63,476 nucleotides of DNA, from positions 1-63,476 of IMG/VR virus record IMGVR_UViG_3300045950_000243, one strand, 5' to 3'. Under the pieces are notes generated by a model. That model searched no databases. It saw nothing but the letters and a program-made list of their open reading frames with translations, and had not been told where the DNA came from. Shown piece by piece: positions 49,113 through 57,500 of this stretch. The translations under genes were made by a program, and so were the position numbers. The stretch's first letter is position 1; each line of letters starts with the position of its first letter. Origin of the DNA: a virus.

Positions 49113-49148
49113 TTCGTCGTCCCCCGCCGGGGGACTCTTGGGCTTGGC

Positions 49149-49298
49149 TCAGCCCGCCTCGACGGCCTCCTGGAGGCCCTGCTGGCGGCGCTTCGCCCAC
49201 CAGGGGCTGTGGTAGTAGATGAAGGCGACGGCGGACTCCGCCACCTGGCGCGGCGGCTCGCCGTTCAGCACCCGGTCGACGCACTCCTGGATCTTCAC
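49149..49298 (-). CDS. Mini-protein (49 aa)
   Basis: GTG at 49298 six bases after GGGAGG. VKIQECVDRVLNGEPPRQVAE, then SAVAFIYYHSPWWAKRRQQG and a short acidic end. The opening parallels that of the acidic 133-residue protein. An amphipathic helix with two Trp could contact the capsid or a membrane. Unknown. Confidence 0.6.
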   Translation of the reverse strand: MKIQECVDRVLNGEPPRQVAESAVAFIYYHSPWWAKRRQQGLQEAVEAG

Positions 49299-49309
49299 GG
49301 ATCGCCTCC

Positions 49310-49711
49310 CTACCCGGGCGTCTGCCAGACGCTCATGTTGCCGCTGTTCGTCATGTTGACGCAGACGACGACCTTGCCGGACGTGACGGGCGCCCGGCAG
49401 TTGGTCAGGATGAAGTCGCGGTGGTTGTAGGCGGTCTCGGTCGGCTGGTTCGACGCGCGGCTCGCCGACAACGCCACCCGATACGCGCACCAGGTCCCGT
49501 CCCGGTACTTGGCGAGGACCCAGAAGTCGAGCCCCGAGTCGCCCGCGGCGGACGTCTCGACCTTGGTCAGGACCTGCTGCACGAGCCCGACGGCGCCGGT
49601 CCCAGCGGGCTGGAGGTCCGATTCGGAACTGACGACGGGCGTCGTGCCGGCGCCCGTCACGCTGACCGAGTCGAGGATCTGCGAGATCGACCCGTGCGGA
49701 ACGTAGGCCAT
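49310..49711 (-). CDS. Small beta-rich virion protein (133 aa)
   Basis: MAYVPHGSISQILDSVSVTGAG, then LVQQVLTKVETSAAGDSGLDFWVLAKYRDGTWCAYRVALSASRASNQ and VTSGKVVVCVNMTNSGNMSVWQTPG. All-beta, Ser/Thr/Val-rich, like the two following genes. Likely decoration or head-fibre protein. No family recognised. Confidence 0.55.
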   Translation of the reverse strand: MAYVPHGSISQILDSVSVTGAGTTPVVSSESDLQPAGTGAVGLVQQVLTKVETSAAGDSGLDFWVLAKYRDGTWCAYRVALSASRASNQPTETAYNHRDFILTNCRAPVTSGKVVVCVNMTNSGNMSVWQTPG

Positions 49712-49714
49712 GGC

Positions 49715-50131
49715 TCAGACTCCCGCGATCCAGACCGAGATCGACCCGCCCGTGCCGCCGGTCAGGGCGCCCACGTCGACCCGGACGGAGTTGGTGCCCG
49801 GCGGCCGGGTGAAGAACAGCGTCTCGCCGTGGAAGGTGTTCGCGGCCGTCTCCTTGAGGTTGACGGACACGCCCGCGCTGCCGGTGAGCGCCCGGCTGTT
49901 GTTGGTCGTCTGGACCTGGACGAACTGATCGTTCACGTTGCCCGAGGACCGCCAGCGGACCCGCAGGTTGGCCGACGTCCGCCGGGCGCCGGCCACGTCG
50001 GTGAACTCGCTCTTGACCAGGATGCCGGTGTGGTAGGCGTCGAGCGTGTAGATGTTCGCCCCGGTGCCGGCGGCGGTCACCTCGTCGAACTCCTGGAGGA
50101 AGACGCTGCGTCCTAGCGCGATCGTGGCCAT
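49715..50131 (-). CDS. Small beta-rich virion protein (138 aa)
   Basis: MATIALGRSVFLQEFDEVTAAGTGANIYTLDAYHTGILVKSEFTDVAGARRTSANLRVRWRSSG..., later VSVNLKETAANTFHGETLFFTRPPGTNSVRVDV. Shares with the 142-residue neighbour the order 'VKsEF.......vk/RfR' and 'PPGtnSVrv', so the two are probable paralogues. Jelly-roll-like pattern. Confidence 0.55.
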   Translation of the reverse strand: MATIALGRSVFLQEFDEVTAAGTGANIYTLDAYHTGILVKSEFTDVAGARRTSANLRVRWRSSGNVNDQFVQVQTTNNSRALTGSAGVSVNLKETAANTFHGETLFFTRPPGTNSVRVDVGALTGGTGGSISVWIAGV

Positions 50132-50135
50132 CGGG

Positions 50136-50564
50136 TCATCCTGCGCTCAGCCACAGGGTCGCGCCGTCGCCGGTCCCCGTAGCCAGGTCGTGGTCGACGA
50201 AGTGGAGTTCGACGGACTTCACCCCCGGCGGGATCGACCGGGTATGGACGGCGCCGTGCTCCGTGTCCTGGGACACGCCTGCGGTCGCCCCGCTCTCCCG
50301 ACTGACCTGCTTCTCGTCCAGGAGGAGGCGGGAGCTGCCGTCCGCCAGCACCCCCGCCAGCCGGAACTTTACGTTGGCGTAGGGCGTCGCCGTGTTCACG
50401 AACTCAGTCTTGACGACGACCGTCGTCGCGTACGGCGGCAGCGCGTAGACGCCCGGGCTCACGGTGTTGTGGGCCTTCACCCGGTTGTGGACGCGCGTGA
50501 TCCGGCCCGACTCCAGGGTCGGGACCAGGACCAGGGTGTCGAAGTTCACCGCCAGGGTCGGCAC
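50136..50564 (-). CDS. Small beta-rich virion protein (142 aa)
   Basis: MPTLAVNFDTLVLVPTLESGRITRVHNRVKAHNTVSPGVYALPPYATTVVVKTEFVNTATPYANVKFRLAGVLADG..., later 'TRSIPPGVKSVELHFVDHD'. Related in layout to the gene at 49715. Beta-sandwich composition, no cysteines. Probably an outer-surface protein of the head. Confidence 0.55.
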   Translation of the reverse strand: MPTLAVNFDTLVLVPTLESGRITRVHNRVKAHNTVSPGVYALPPYATTVVVKTEFVNTATPYANVKFRLAGVLADGSSRLLLDEKQVSRESGATAGVSQDTEHGAVHTRSIPPGVKSVELHFVDHDLATGTGDGATLWLSAG

Positions 50565-50568
50565 GGGT

Positions 50569-52440
50569 TCAGCTCCGCAGGAGGCGGTGCAGGTCCTCGG
50601 ACGGCTGGCGCAGCAGATGCTCCATCCGTTGCTGGTGCTGCCACTCGCGGCACAGCTCGCAGGCGTAGTCCCACTGCCGGCGGACCCGCTTGGACTGCTC
50701 CTCCGCCCGCCCGCGCAGGTAGCCGACGAGCCCCTGCGGCCCGAGGCGGCGCATCAGCCGCCGGGCGTGCCGGTAGGTGAAGCCGTGGTTGGTCAGCGCC
50801 CGGACGATGTCCGACTTCTGCACGACATGGTAGTTCCACTCGTGCAGCCGGCGCGGACGAGCGTGCTGCATGGCCGTGCTCTCCTGACGGCGCCGCGGGG
50901 CGAACAGCTCGGCCAGCCGCGCTTCCGAGGTGTCGGTGTCGCCCTGCAGGGCGTTGCGCAGCATCCGCCGCACCGGCGGCGGCACCTCGTTCGGCCGGAC
51001 CGCCGCGTAGGCGATGGTGTCCGCCGCCAGCTCGTCGACGTTGGAGGCCGAGTAGGCCGAGGGGAACAGCCCGAGGGCGTGCAGCTTCCGGCGGACCGGC
51101 TCGAACATGGGCTGGGCGAGATCGGCGGCCACCTCGGGCTGCCAGTCGCCCATGGCGTCGTCGACCACCCGGAAGAAGGTCCGCTTGGGGTCGAAGTGCT
51201 TCCCCTGGAACGGCTTGGCCTCCTCCGGGACGCGGCTCATCCAGCCCGTGTACAGGACCGACGCGGACCCCGGCGTCCCCCGTCCGTAGACGTACCCCGC
51301 GGTCAGCAGCACCCCGAGCAGCGCCTTTGACGCCGCCTCCATGGCGAAGTCCACCGAGACCTCGCGGGTGAACTCGTGGGCCGGGCCGACCTCGTCCTCC
51401 CGCCCCACGACGCTGCCCTGGGTGGCCGAGAGGCCGATCAGGGCGATGCCCAGCTCGGGGAGGTCCTGCCGGGCCTTCTGCTCCGTCTGCCCGACGTCGA
51501 TCTGCAGCCACTCGCCGACCGAATCCACGTTGCCCTGGACCGGGACTTCCCCGCCGACCTTCTGGCTGCGGACCGGGAAGACGGCGGCGTAGCCGCCCGC
51601 GACGCTCGGGCTGTCAGGGTTGAGGAGGACGCGCACGAGCGTGCCGGCGCGGAGTTCGGCGACGCGCTTCTTGAGCTTGCCGTAAAGCGACAGGCCCCGC
51701 GCCCGCCAGGCGATCCTCAGCAGGATGCGCAGCGGGTCCTTGACGGCAGAGTTCCAGGTCTCGACCCAGGTCTCCGGGTCCGTACCGCGGTGCTGTTCCC
51801 AGCTCTTGGAGAACGCCTTCCAGGCGGCCTCCTTCGCCTCCTGGCGCACGTCGAGGGCGACGGGAAGGACCAGGCGGCGCGCTGTCGGACCGCCCCGGCG
51901 CAGGTAGTCGTAGAACGCCAGGAAGTAGTCCTTGACGTGCTTCGGGGCCGAGAACAGCCACATGTGGCCCCACTCGTGGCACAGCGCCTCGATGATGAAC
52001 GCCCGGTTGGAGATGTAGCCGAGGTCGATGGCGATCGCGTGGTCCTTGCGGTCGGCGTAGCCGCCGATGCCGCGGCCGGTGATGTAGTTGGTCTGGCCCG
52101 CCAACGGCAGGAAGATCGCCACCCGACGCGCCTGCCGGGCCCCGAGCCGTTCCAGCCGGCCGGTCGCCTGGTCCGCCGCGATGATGGCGTCCATGGCGGT
52201 GTCCTTCTCGCCCGCCGACAGGTCGCGGTAGGTGAGCACCGCCCCGACCAGCAGGTCCCCCGACAGGGGGCCGGGGTGGGACGTCCGTTCCAGGGCAAGG
52301 TAGACCCGGAACCAGCCGTGCCAGCCCAGGTCGTAGACCAGGTGCTTCTTGGCCCGCAGGAGGTCCTGGACCTCCCGGACGTGCTCGAACAGCACGTCCA
52401 GGCCCTCCAGGAGAGTGTGCGGGTAGAGCACCGTTTCCAC
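50569..52440 (-). CDS. Large HExxH metallopeptidase-like protein (623 aa)
   Basis: Zinc-protease signature EALCHEWGHMWLF: His155, Glu156 and His159. A later 'SNVDELAADTIAYAA' could supply the third ligand Glu470 in gluzincin style. I prefer the GTG at 52440, ten bases after GGAGG, over an ATG 21 codons upstream that would lie across the divergent promoter. The rest is unfamiliar: a beta domain at about 265-345 and a basic helical C-terminus (YACELCREWQHQQRMEHLL). Possible roles are virion maturation, degradation of a host barrier, or a virion-borne enzyme. None is shown. Confidence 0.65.
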   Translation of the reverse strand: METVLYPHTLLEGLDVLFEHVREVQDLLRAKKHLVYDLGWHGWFRVYLALERTSHPGPLSGDLLVGAVLTYRDLSAGEKDTAMDAIIAADQATGRLERLGARQARRVAIFLPLAGQTNYITGRGIGGYADRKDHAIAIDLGYISNRAFIIEALCHEWGHMWLFSAPKHVKDYFLAFYDYLRRGGPTARRLVLPVALDVRQEAKEAAWKAFSKSWEQHRGTDPETWVETWNSAVKDPLRILLRIAWRARGLSLYGKLKKRVAELRAGTLVRVLLNPDSPSVAGGYAAVFPVRSQKVGGEVPVQGNVDSVGEWLQIDVGQTEQKARQDLPELGIALIGLSATQGSVVGREDEVGPAHEFTREVSVDFAMEAASKALLGVLLTAGYVYGRGTPGSASVLYTGWMSRVPEEAKPFQGKHFDPKRTFFRVVDDAMGDWQPEVAADLAQPMFEPVRRKLHALGLFPSAYSASNVDELAADTIAYAAVRPNEVPPPVRRMLRNALQGDTDTSEARLAELFAPRRRQESTAMQHARPRRLHEWNYHVVQKSDIVRALTNHGFTYRHARRLMRRLGPQGLVGYLRGRAEEQSKRVRRQWDYACELCREWQHQQRMEHLLRQPSEDLHRLLRS

Positions 52441-52462
52441 CGGATTCCGTCCTCCCGAGGGC

Positions 52463-52490
52463 TTGAATCCAGCCTGACGTGCGGTACTAT
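52463..52490 (+). promoter_or_regulatory. Sigma70-like promoter of the plus-strand accessory operon
   Basis: TTGAAT (52463-52468), 16-base spacer with CCTGACGTG, TACTAT (52485-52490). Downstream, TAGGACAAGTCAGG and a second GTCAGG (52509-52514) complete inverted repeats with the CCTGAC at 52473. The leader GTCAGGACGGACAA is shared with the 782-809 promoter. Confidence 0.68.
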
Positions 52491-52514
52491 CTTGGTAGGA
52501 CAAGTCAGGTCAGG
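52473..52514. promoter_or_regulatory. Operator-like inverted repeat over the promoter
   Basis: CCTGAC (52473-52478) faces GTCAGG at 52504-52509 and again at 52509-52514. The arms are 31 and 36 bases apart, the same offsets (30 to 36) as at 2110-2145 and 757-798. The arms flank the -10 box, so a protein bound to both would block or bend the promoter. Confidence 0.5.
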
Positions 52515-52533
52515 ACGGACAAAGGAGAACGCG

Positions 52534-53121
52534 ATGGCAGTCAAGATGAGCCCCGAGGAGCCGGCCCGGTACGCCGGGGCGGTGCTGGCGGACCGCGAGT
52601 GGAACGGGCGGGACGACAGCGACTTCTACGCCGTCGTCTGGGACGAGGCGGAGCAGAAGGTCAAGCGGGTCGACTACGCGACCACGCGCTTCGCGTCCCG
52701 CGGCACCGCGGTGGTGGACGCCACCCCCGAGGTGGTACGCAAGGCGCGGCGCTGGTGGCGGCGGGTCGTCCTGGAGCGGGCGCTCCGGGATGCCCAGGAA
52801 GAGCACGCCAAGCCCGGGCGCGGCAAGCGGGTCAAGGTCCTGCGGGCGCGGCGGGTGAAGCCGGGCACCGAGGGGGTCGTGAAGTGGGAGGAGGCGAACC
52901 CCTTCAGGACCTACTACCGGAACGGCTACAACCACCCGGAGTCCCCGAGCAACCGCCGGGTACGGGTCGTGACCGCCGCCGGGCAGTCCCTGTGGTTCAA
53001 CGCGGAGCAGGTCGAGGTGGTCGACCCCTTCCAGGTCAACCCCTTCAGCCTGCGGCGGTACGTGCGGAACAACGAGGACGGCTACCAGTACGCCTTCGCG
53101 GCCGGCGCCGTCCTGGTGTGA
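52534..53121 (+). CDS. Unknown accessory protein (195 aa)
   Basis: ATG eight bases after AAAGGAG. N-terminal part (YAGAVLADREWNGRDDSDFYAVVWDEAEQKVKRVDYATTR) is beta-rich, then a helix. A KOW/SH3-like stretch follows: RVKPGTEGVVKWEEANPFRTYYRNG, then RRVRVVTAAGQSLWFNAEQVEVVDP. This 'G.eG.V.W......G...W......vev' layout occurs in many early phage proteins of unknown role. First gene under the shared-element promoter. Confidence 0.65.
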   Translation: MAVKMSPEEPARYAGAVLADREWNGRDDSDFYAVVWDEAEQKVKRVDYATTRFASRGTAVVDATPEVVRKARRWWRRVVLERALRDAQEEHAKPGRGKRVKVLRARRVKPGTEGVVKWEEANPFRTYYRNGYNHPESPSNRRVRVVTAAGQSLWFNAEQVEVVDPFQVNPFSLRRYVRNNEDGYQYAFAAGAVLV

Positions 53122-53159
53122 AGTCCTTCGGACACGGGACAGAAGGGAGAACGCGAACC

Positions 53160-53693
53160 ATGCCACCGACCACGAACCTGTCGTCCTGGGCCGCGGCGGC
53201 GGCGGCCATCCGGGCGGCGTACAAGGCCCTCGGCTGGACCGCCCGAGACGTGTCGGTCCGGACCCGGAGCTACGCCGGGGGCGGGTCCTCGATCCACGTC
53301 ACGGTCAAGAGCCCGGACGTCGACCTGCGCAAGGCGTGGCAGATCGCCCAGGGCCAGGAGCGCGTGCGGTACGACGAGCACAGCGGCGAGATCCTGTCCG
53401 GCGGCAACCGCTTCGTCTTCGTCGAGCACGGCGCGGAGGCCCGGGCCGCCCTCGCGCAACGCCTGTTGCCGGCCCTCCAGAAGGCGGCCGAAGAGTTGAA
53501 GGACGAGCCGCCCGGGCGCTTCAAGCGCATCGAGGAGCGGTTGCTGTTCGGCAAGCCGCTGGAGCACTGGCTGGGCTGGGCGGTCGAGGTGGACAGCGCC
53601 CACGACCACCGGATGCTGCACGCCGTCCACCGGGACCTGGAGCACCTCGCCTACGCGGCGGAGCGCTACCTGCGATGGGGCGACGTGCGGTGA
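53160..53693 (+). CDS. LPD29-domain protein (177 aa)
   Basis: Residues 10-90 fit the large-polyvalent-protein-associated domain LPD29: 'AAAAAIRAAYKALGWTARDVSVRTRSYAGGGSSIHVTVKSPDVDLRKAWQIAQGQERVRYDEHSGEILSGGNRFVFVEH'. The 'FSVRs..y.gGsSi.V.w' core is diagnostic. The domain is common on phages and plasmids and its function is unknown. The C-terminal half is helical. RBS GAAGGGAG. Confidence 0.75.
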   Translation: MPPTTNLSSWAAAAAAIRAAYKALGWTARDVSVRTRSYAGGGSSIHVTVKSPDVDLRKAWQIAQGQERVRYDEHSGEILSGGNRFVFVEHGAEARAALAQRLLPALQKAAEELKDEPPGRFKRIEERLLFGKPLEHWLGWAVEVDSAHDHRMLHAVHRDLEHLAYAAERYLRWGDVR

Positions 53694-53759
53694 ACGCGGC
53701 CCCCCATCGCCTGGAGTTGGTACGCCGGCCCCGACTGCCGGGGCCGCTACCACTACGGG

Positions 53760-53906
53760 GTGTTCTGGATGGCCGACTACCACCCGGGACACCCCGATGG
53801 GGAGCACGCCCGCCGGGAACGCGGCCAGCACTTCTTCGGCGTCCTGCGCCCCGAGCACCGCATCATCAAGGATCAGCGCGACCTACGAGGAGACCGGAAG
53901 CCATGA
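53760..53906 (+). CDS. Mini-protein (about 48 aa, start uncertain)
   Basis: In the same frame as the LPD29 gene, after its TGA. Coding character begins before any good start (WYAGPDCRGRYHYGVFWMADYHPGHPDGEH). I list the GTG at 53760; the ATG at 53769 is the alternative. It ends FFGVLRPEHRIIKDQRDLRG and its stop overlaps the next ATG. Could be a remnant of a longer gene or a small gene with an unusual start. Confidence 0.4.
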   Translation: MFWMADYHPGHPDGEHARRERGQHFFGVLRPEHRIIKDQRDLRGDRKP

Positions 53907-54130
53907 ACCTGACCTTCCGGCCCGAAACGCAGACCAAGCAGTACGTCGCCGTCGTCCGCAGCCGTTGGGGCCGCTTCCGGGTGTTCACCACGGGCGACGA
54001 GCGCTACTACCTGTTCGACAGCCTCGACGCGCACGGCTGCTCGACGGGCCTCCAGTTTCCGGTCAAGAAGTCCGACCTGCGTCCGGACGTCCGCCGGGCG
54101 CTGCGCCACGGCTGCGGAGTCCGCCGATGA
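53903..54130 (+). CDS. Small accessory protein (75 aa)
   Basis: ATG after GAGGAGACCGGAAGCC. MNLTFRPETQTKQYVAVVRSRWGRFRVFTTGDERYYLFDSLDAHG, then VKKSDLRPDVRRALRHGCGV. An antiparallel beta meander followed by a helix. No family recognised. Coupled by ATGA to the next gene. Confidence 0.6.
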   Translation: MNLTFRPETQTKQYVAVVRSRWGRFRVFTTGDERYYLFDSLDAHGCSTGLQFPVKKSDLRPDVRRALRHGCGVRR

Positions 54131-54303
54131 GGTGCGGCGTATGCCTCCATCCGCTGGTCAAGGTCGGCTTCCGGATCAAGGAGTACCGGCGCGTGGACGG
54201 CGGCGTCTACAAGAGGATCGCGTGGCCGCGGTACGCCTCCTGCCCGCGCCTCAACGACCCGCGGTTCCATCCCAAGCACAAGCCGATCGGCGCGACCCGC
54301 TAG
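54127..54303 (+). CDS. Small basic protein with CxxC motif (58 aa)
   Basis: ATGA overlap with the previous stop. MRCGVCLHPLVKVGFRIKEYRRVDGG, then YKRIAWPRYASCPRLNDPRFHPKHKP. The CGVC pair with a later Cys and two His could bind zinc. The last gene of the plus-strand set; its TAG overlaps the TAG of the opposing gene at the palindrome CTAG. Confidence 0.55.
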   Translation: MRCGVCLHPLVKVGFRIKEYRRVDGGVYKRIAWPRYASCPRLNDPRFHPKHKPIGATR

Positions 54304-54569
54304 TGCTCGAAGCGGCCGGCGCGGACGAACCCGTGCAGGCCGCACAACCCCACGACGAGGTAGGACGGTTCGAGCGTCAGGTCCTCGACCGTCGACCCGG
54401 ACACCCGCCGCCAGACCGGGCTCTCGGGGTCGCTGCTGCCGGCGTCCGAGAACGGGATCATGCAGCGGTGCTGCCCGCACTTCGGGCAGTGGAACCACAG
54501 GTGCTGCACGCCCGGCGTCGTGCTGCGGTGGAGTTCGGCGTCCAGGGTCGAGAGCGCGACCGAGGCCAT
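54300..54569 (-). CDS. DUF6527-like protein (89 aa)
   Basis: 'GVQHLWFHCPKCGQHRCMIPFSD' followed by 'PVWRRVSGSTVEDLTLEPSYLVVGLCGLHGFVRAGRFEH' fits the DUF6527 family: a CPxCG start, 'W......g..lTL.PSi', and the ending 'CglHgfir.G.v'. These are small zinc-binding proteins of phages and bacteria often encoded near ThiF/E2-type or unknown genes; no partner of that type is visible here. One base separates it from the large kinase-like gene. Confidence 0.78.
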   Translation of the reverse strand: MASVALSTLDAELHRSTTPGVQHLWFHCPKCGQHRCMIPFSDAGSSDPESPVWRRVSGSTVEDLTLEPSYLVVGLCGLHGFVRAGRFEH

Positions 54570-54570
54570 G

Positions 54571-57500
54571 TCAGGAGCCCGCCGGGGGCGCCGGGGCGGC
54601 GGCCGCCTGCATCATCTGCAGGGCCTTGAGTTCGGCCATGGCGGCGTCGGCCGCCGCGTTCGCGTTGGGGTCCGCCGTCGGGCCGACGGCCTCGGTCTTG
54701 GCCGCCGGGGCCGCGCTGCCCGCCAGCTTCTGCTGGAGGGCCTGGAGGGCCTTGTACTCGTCCGGGACCGCAGCCGGGGCGGGGGCGGCCGGAGCTTCGA
54801 CCTTGGGTGCGGCGGGCGGCGCGGCGGCCTCCTTGCGGGCCGGCGGGTCCCGGACCTCGAAGTCCCCGGCGAACCCCTCCAGGGAGACGCGGTACAGCAC
54901 CCCCGAGGGGGTCCGGGTCGGGGACAGCGTGACGCTGCCGCCCTTGGCCTCCGCCACCCACCAGGAGCGGCGGGGCAGTTCGGTCTTCGCCCCGGTGTCC
55001 AGGCGCTCGGCCTGGACCCGCCGCTTCGAGCGCAGGACCTGGCCGGGACGGACCTCGCCCTCGGTCCGCAGGCGCTCCTCGACCGCCGCCAGCAGCCGGT
55101 AGGTCTGGTATGGGGACAGCCCGTAGGCCGCGCAGCGCGGCCGGGCGGCCGGGGAGCCGCTGGCGGTCGCCCACTCCAGGTACGCCTTCAGGAACCGCGT
55201 GGCGCGCTCGCCCAGGGCCTTGCGGAAGTCCGGGGCGGCCGAGGCAGCGGCCAGGTCCGGCAGCGTCCAGGACCGCTCCTGGAGCCGGCTGCGGCGGGCG
55301 TAGGCGCACAGGGCCTGGTGGATCGACTCGTAGCCCGGCACCGCCACCTGGACGGCGTCCTCCTCCCAGAGGGCCCAGACGGCCTTGCGCAGGGCCGGGG
55401 CGTTCAGCCGCTCCAGCTTCTGCCGCTCGGCCGGCTTCAAGCCCCGGTGCTCGGCCAGGGCGACGACCAGGGACATCGTCGGGGCGTCCAGGGTGATGCC
55501 CTCGACCTGGAGGCAGGTCTGCTGCGCGGCGACGGCCTCCCGGACCGCCTGGATCGGCCCCTTGGGGGCGGCCTTGGCCTCGGCGGGGGCGGCGGCCGGA
55601 GCGGCCTTCTGGACGGCGTCCAGCTCGTTCCGCAGCATGGTCCGATCGACGTCGCTCAGCGCCTGGATCTGCTCGACGGTGGCGACCCGGTACTTGTCCA
55701 TGATGAGCTTGGCCACCATGGCGTCCTTGGCGGTGGCGGCCTCGAAGGAGGACCACACGGTCGCCGCGTCGGGCGGAGTGCCACCCTCCGGCGGGGCCGG
55801 GGTGGCCGGCACGGCCGGCGGCGCTTCGGGCGGCGGCACGCCGTCCTGCTCCTGGACGTAGGGCCCCTCGGACTCCAGGATGCCCCCGCCCCAGGTAGAG
55901 GCCCAGGCTTCGAGCTGGAAGGCCCGCCGGGTCGGGATCAGGTAGCCCCGGCAGCCCGCCTTGTCGCGGAACACGGGGGCGAGGCCCAGGCCCTCGCCGA
56001 AGCGGCGCACGGTCTCGGCCGGCGTCGCGGCGCGGAAGCCGAGGAACACGTGGCCGTCGGGCAGGGACTCCAGGCGCGGCGGCGCCTGCGGCGCGGTCGC
56101 GTCCGCCGTGCGGGACCCGACGACGATGGTCTCCAGGCCCTGGACCGCTCCGTAGAAGCGCTCCTGGATCGCCCGGCAGGCGCCCGGTAGGTAGTCCCAG
56201 CGGACCACGGCCTCGTAGCGCTGCGCCCCGGCCGCGGTGATCTTGGCGCTGCGCGGCCGGCGGTCCGGCGGCAGGACGTCGTACCAGCCGTGCAGCTTGC
56301 GCGGCTCGGCGGCCGTCTCGAACAGCACCTTGACCAGGTGCGGCCGCTGGCCCTCGAACACCTGCCCGGTGCGGATCAGGGTGCGCTGCACCACGCGGGC
56401 CCGGGCCTGCTGGAGGCGCATGTCCTCCGCGGCGCCCGGCGCGTTGGGGTCGCGGTAGTCCTCGAACCGCACCAGGTCCCCGTTGGCCTCCTTGACGCGC
56501 AACGGGCGGTGTCCCGGCACGTCCAGGAACAGGTCGCCCGGCAGGAACTGGAGGGTCCCCGCCTCTTCGAGGTTCGGCTTGTTGGGCACGCCCTTCGTCT
56601 CCGTCGGAGCCGCCCCCGGTTCGGGAGCGGCGTGGGTCACAGGGACCTTCGCCAGGCGCTGGAACAGCTCCCGGCGGAACAGCGGGTTGAACTCGGAGAA
56701 GGTGTCCGCGAAGGCGTCCGCGACCTTCTTGCGCTGCGTCAGCGGCAGCACCTCTTCGAGGTCGGCGACCAGCGTCGCCAGGGCCAGGAAGTGCTTCTTG
56801 GTGAACTGTTCGACGACCAGCCCCCGCGCCTCCTCGGCCGACTCGTCCGGCACGTCGTCGGGCTTGCGGATCGCGTACTGCACGAACATGTTGGCGTTGA
56901 ACCCGGGAGCGAACTGCGTCAGGACCTCGGCCGTGCGCGTGGCGACCATCCGCCGGACCGCGGGCGGAACCTCCAGGCCGGCGAGCGCCCGCGCCAGGGC
57001 CCGGAAGTGCACGCGCGACAGCGCCTCCGCCAAGCCCGGCTCCTCGGCCTCGCGCTTGGGCTGCACGACCCGGGCGGTCAGCCGGGCCCGGGCGGCCTCG
57101 TCCGGCACGACGCGCACGCCCTCCAGCTTCGTCCCGCCGCGCTGCGGGTCGAGGACGAGCGCCGTCGGCGTGCCGTCGGCCCGGCGGCCCCGGTAGTCCC
57201 GGGGCAGGCTCTGCCACTCGACGCGGGTCAACAGCCGCAGTCCGTCCTTGTCGTAGGCGCAGGGGCCCAAGGCTTCGCGCTTCAGCACAACGGTCTCCAG
57301 GGCAGTCCCCGCACGCGGGGGCTTGGACTTGAAGGCGGCCAGCTCCTGCTGCATCCAGGCCCGGCCGAGGGGGTTCTCCAGGCGCTGACGGAGGAGGTGC
57401 AACGCCGCCCGCGCCAACTGCGGCTGCAAGTCCGCGACGATCCGGTCCGGCGGCACGTCCTCGTTGTTCTGGATCTCGATGAACCGCGGGCGGAACTCCT

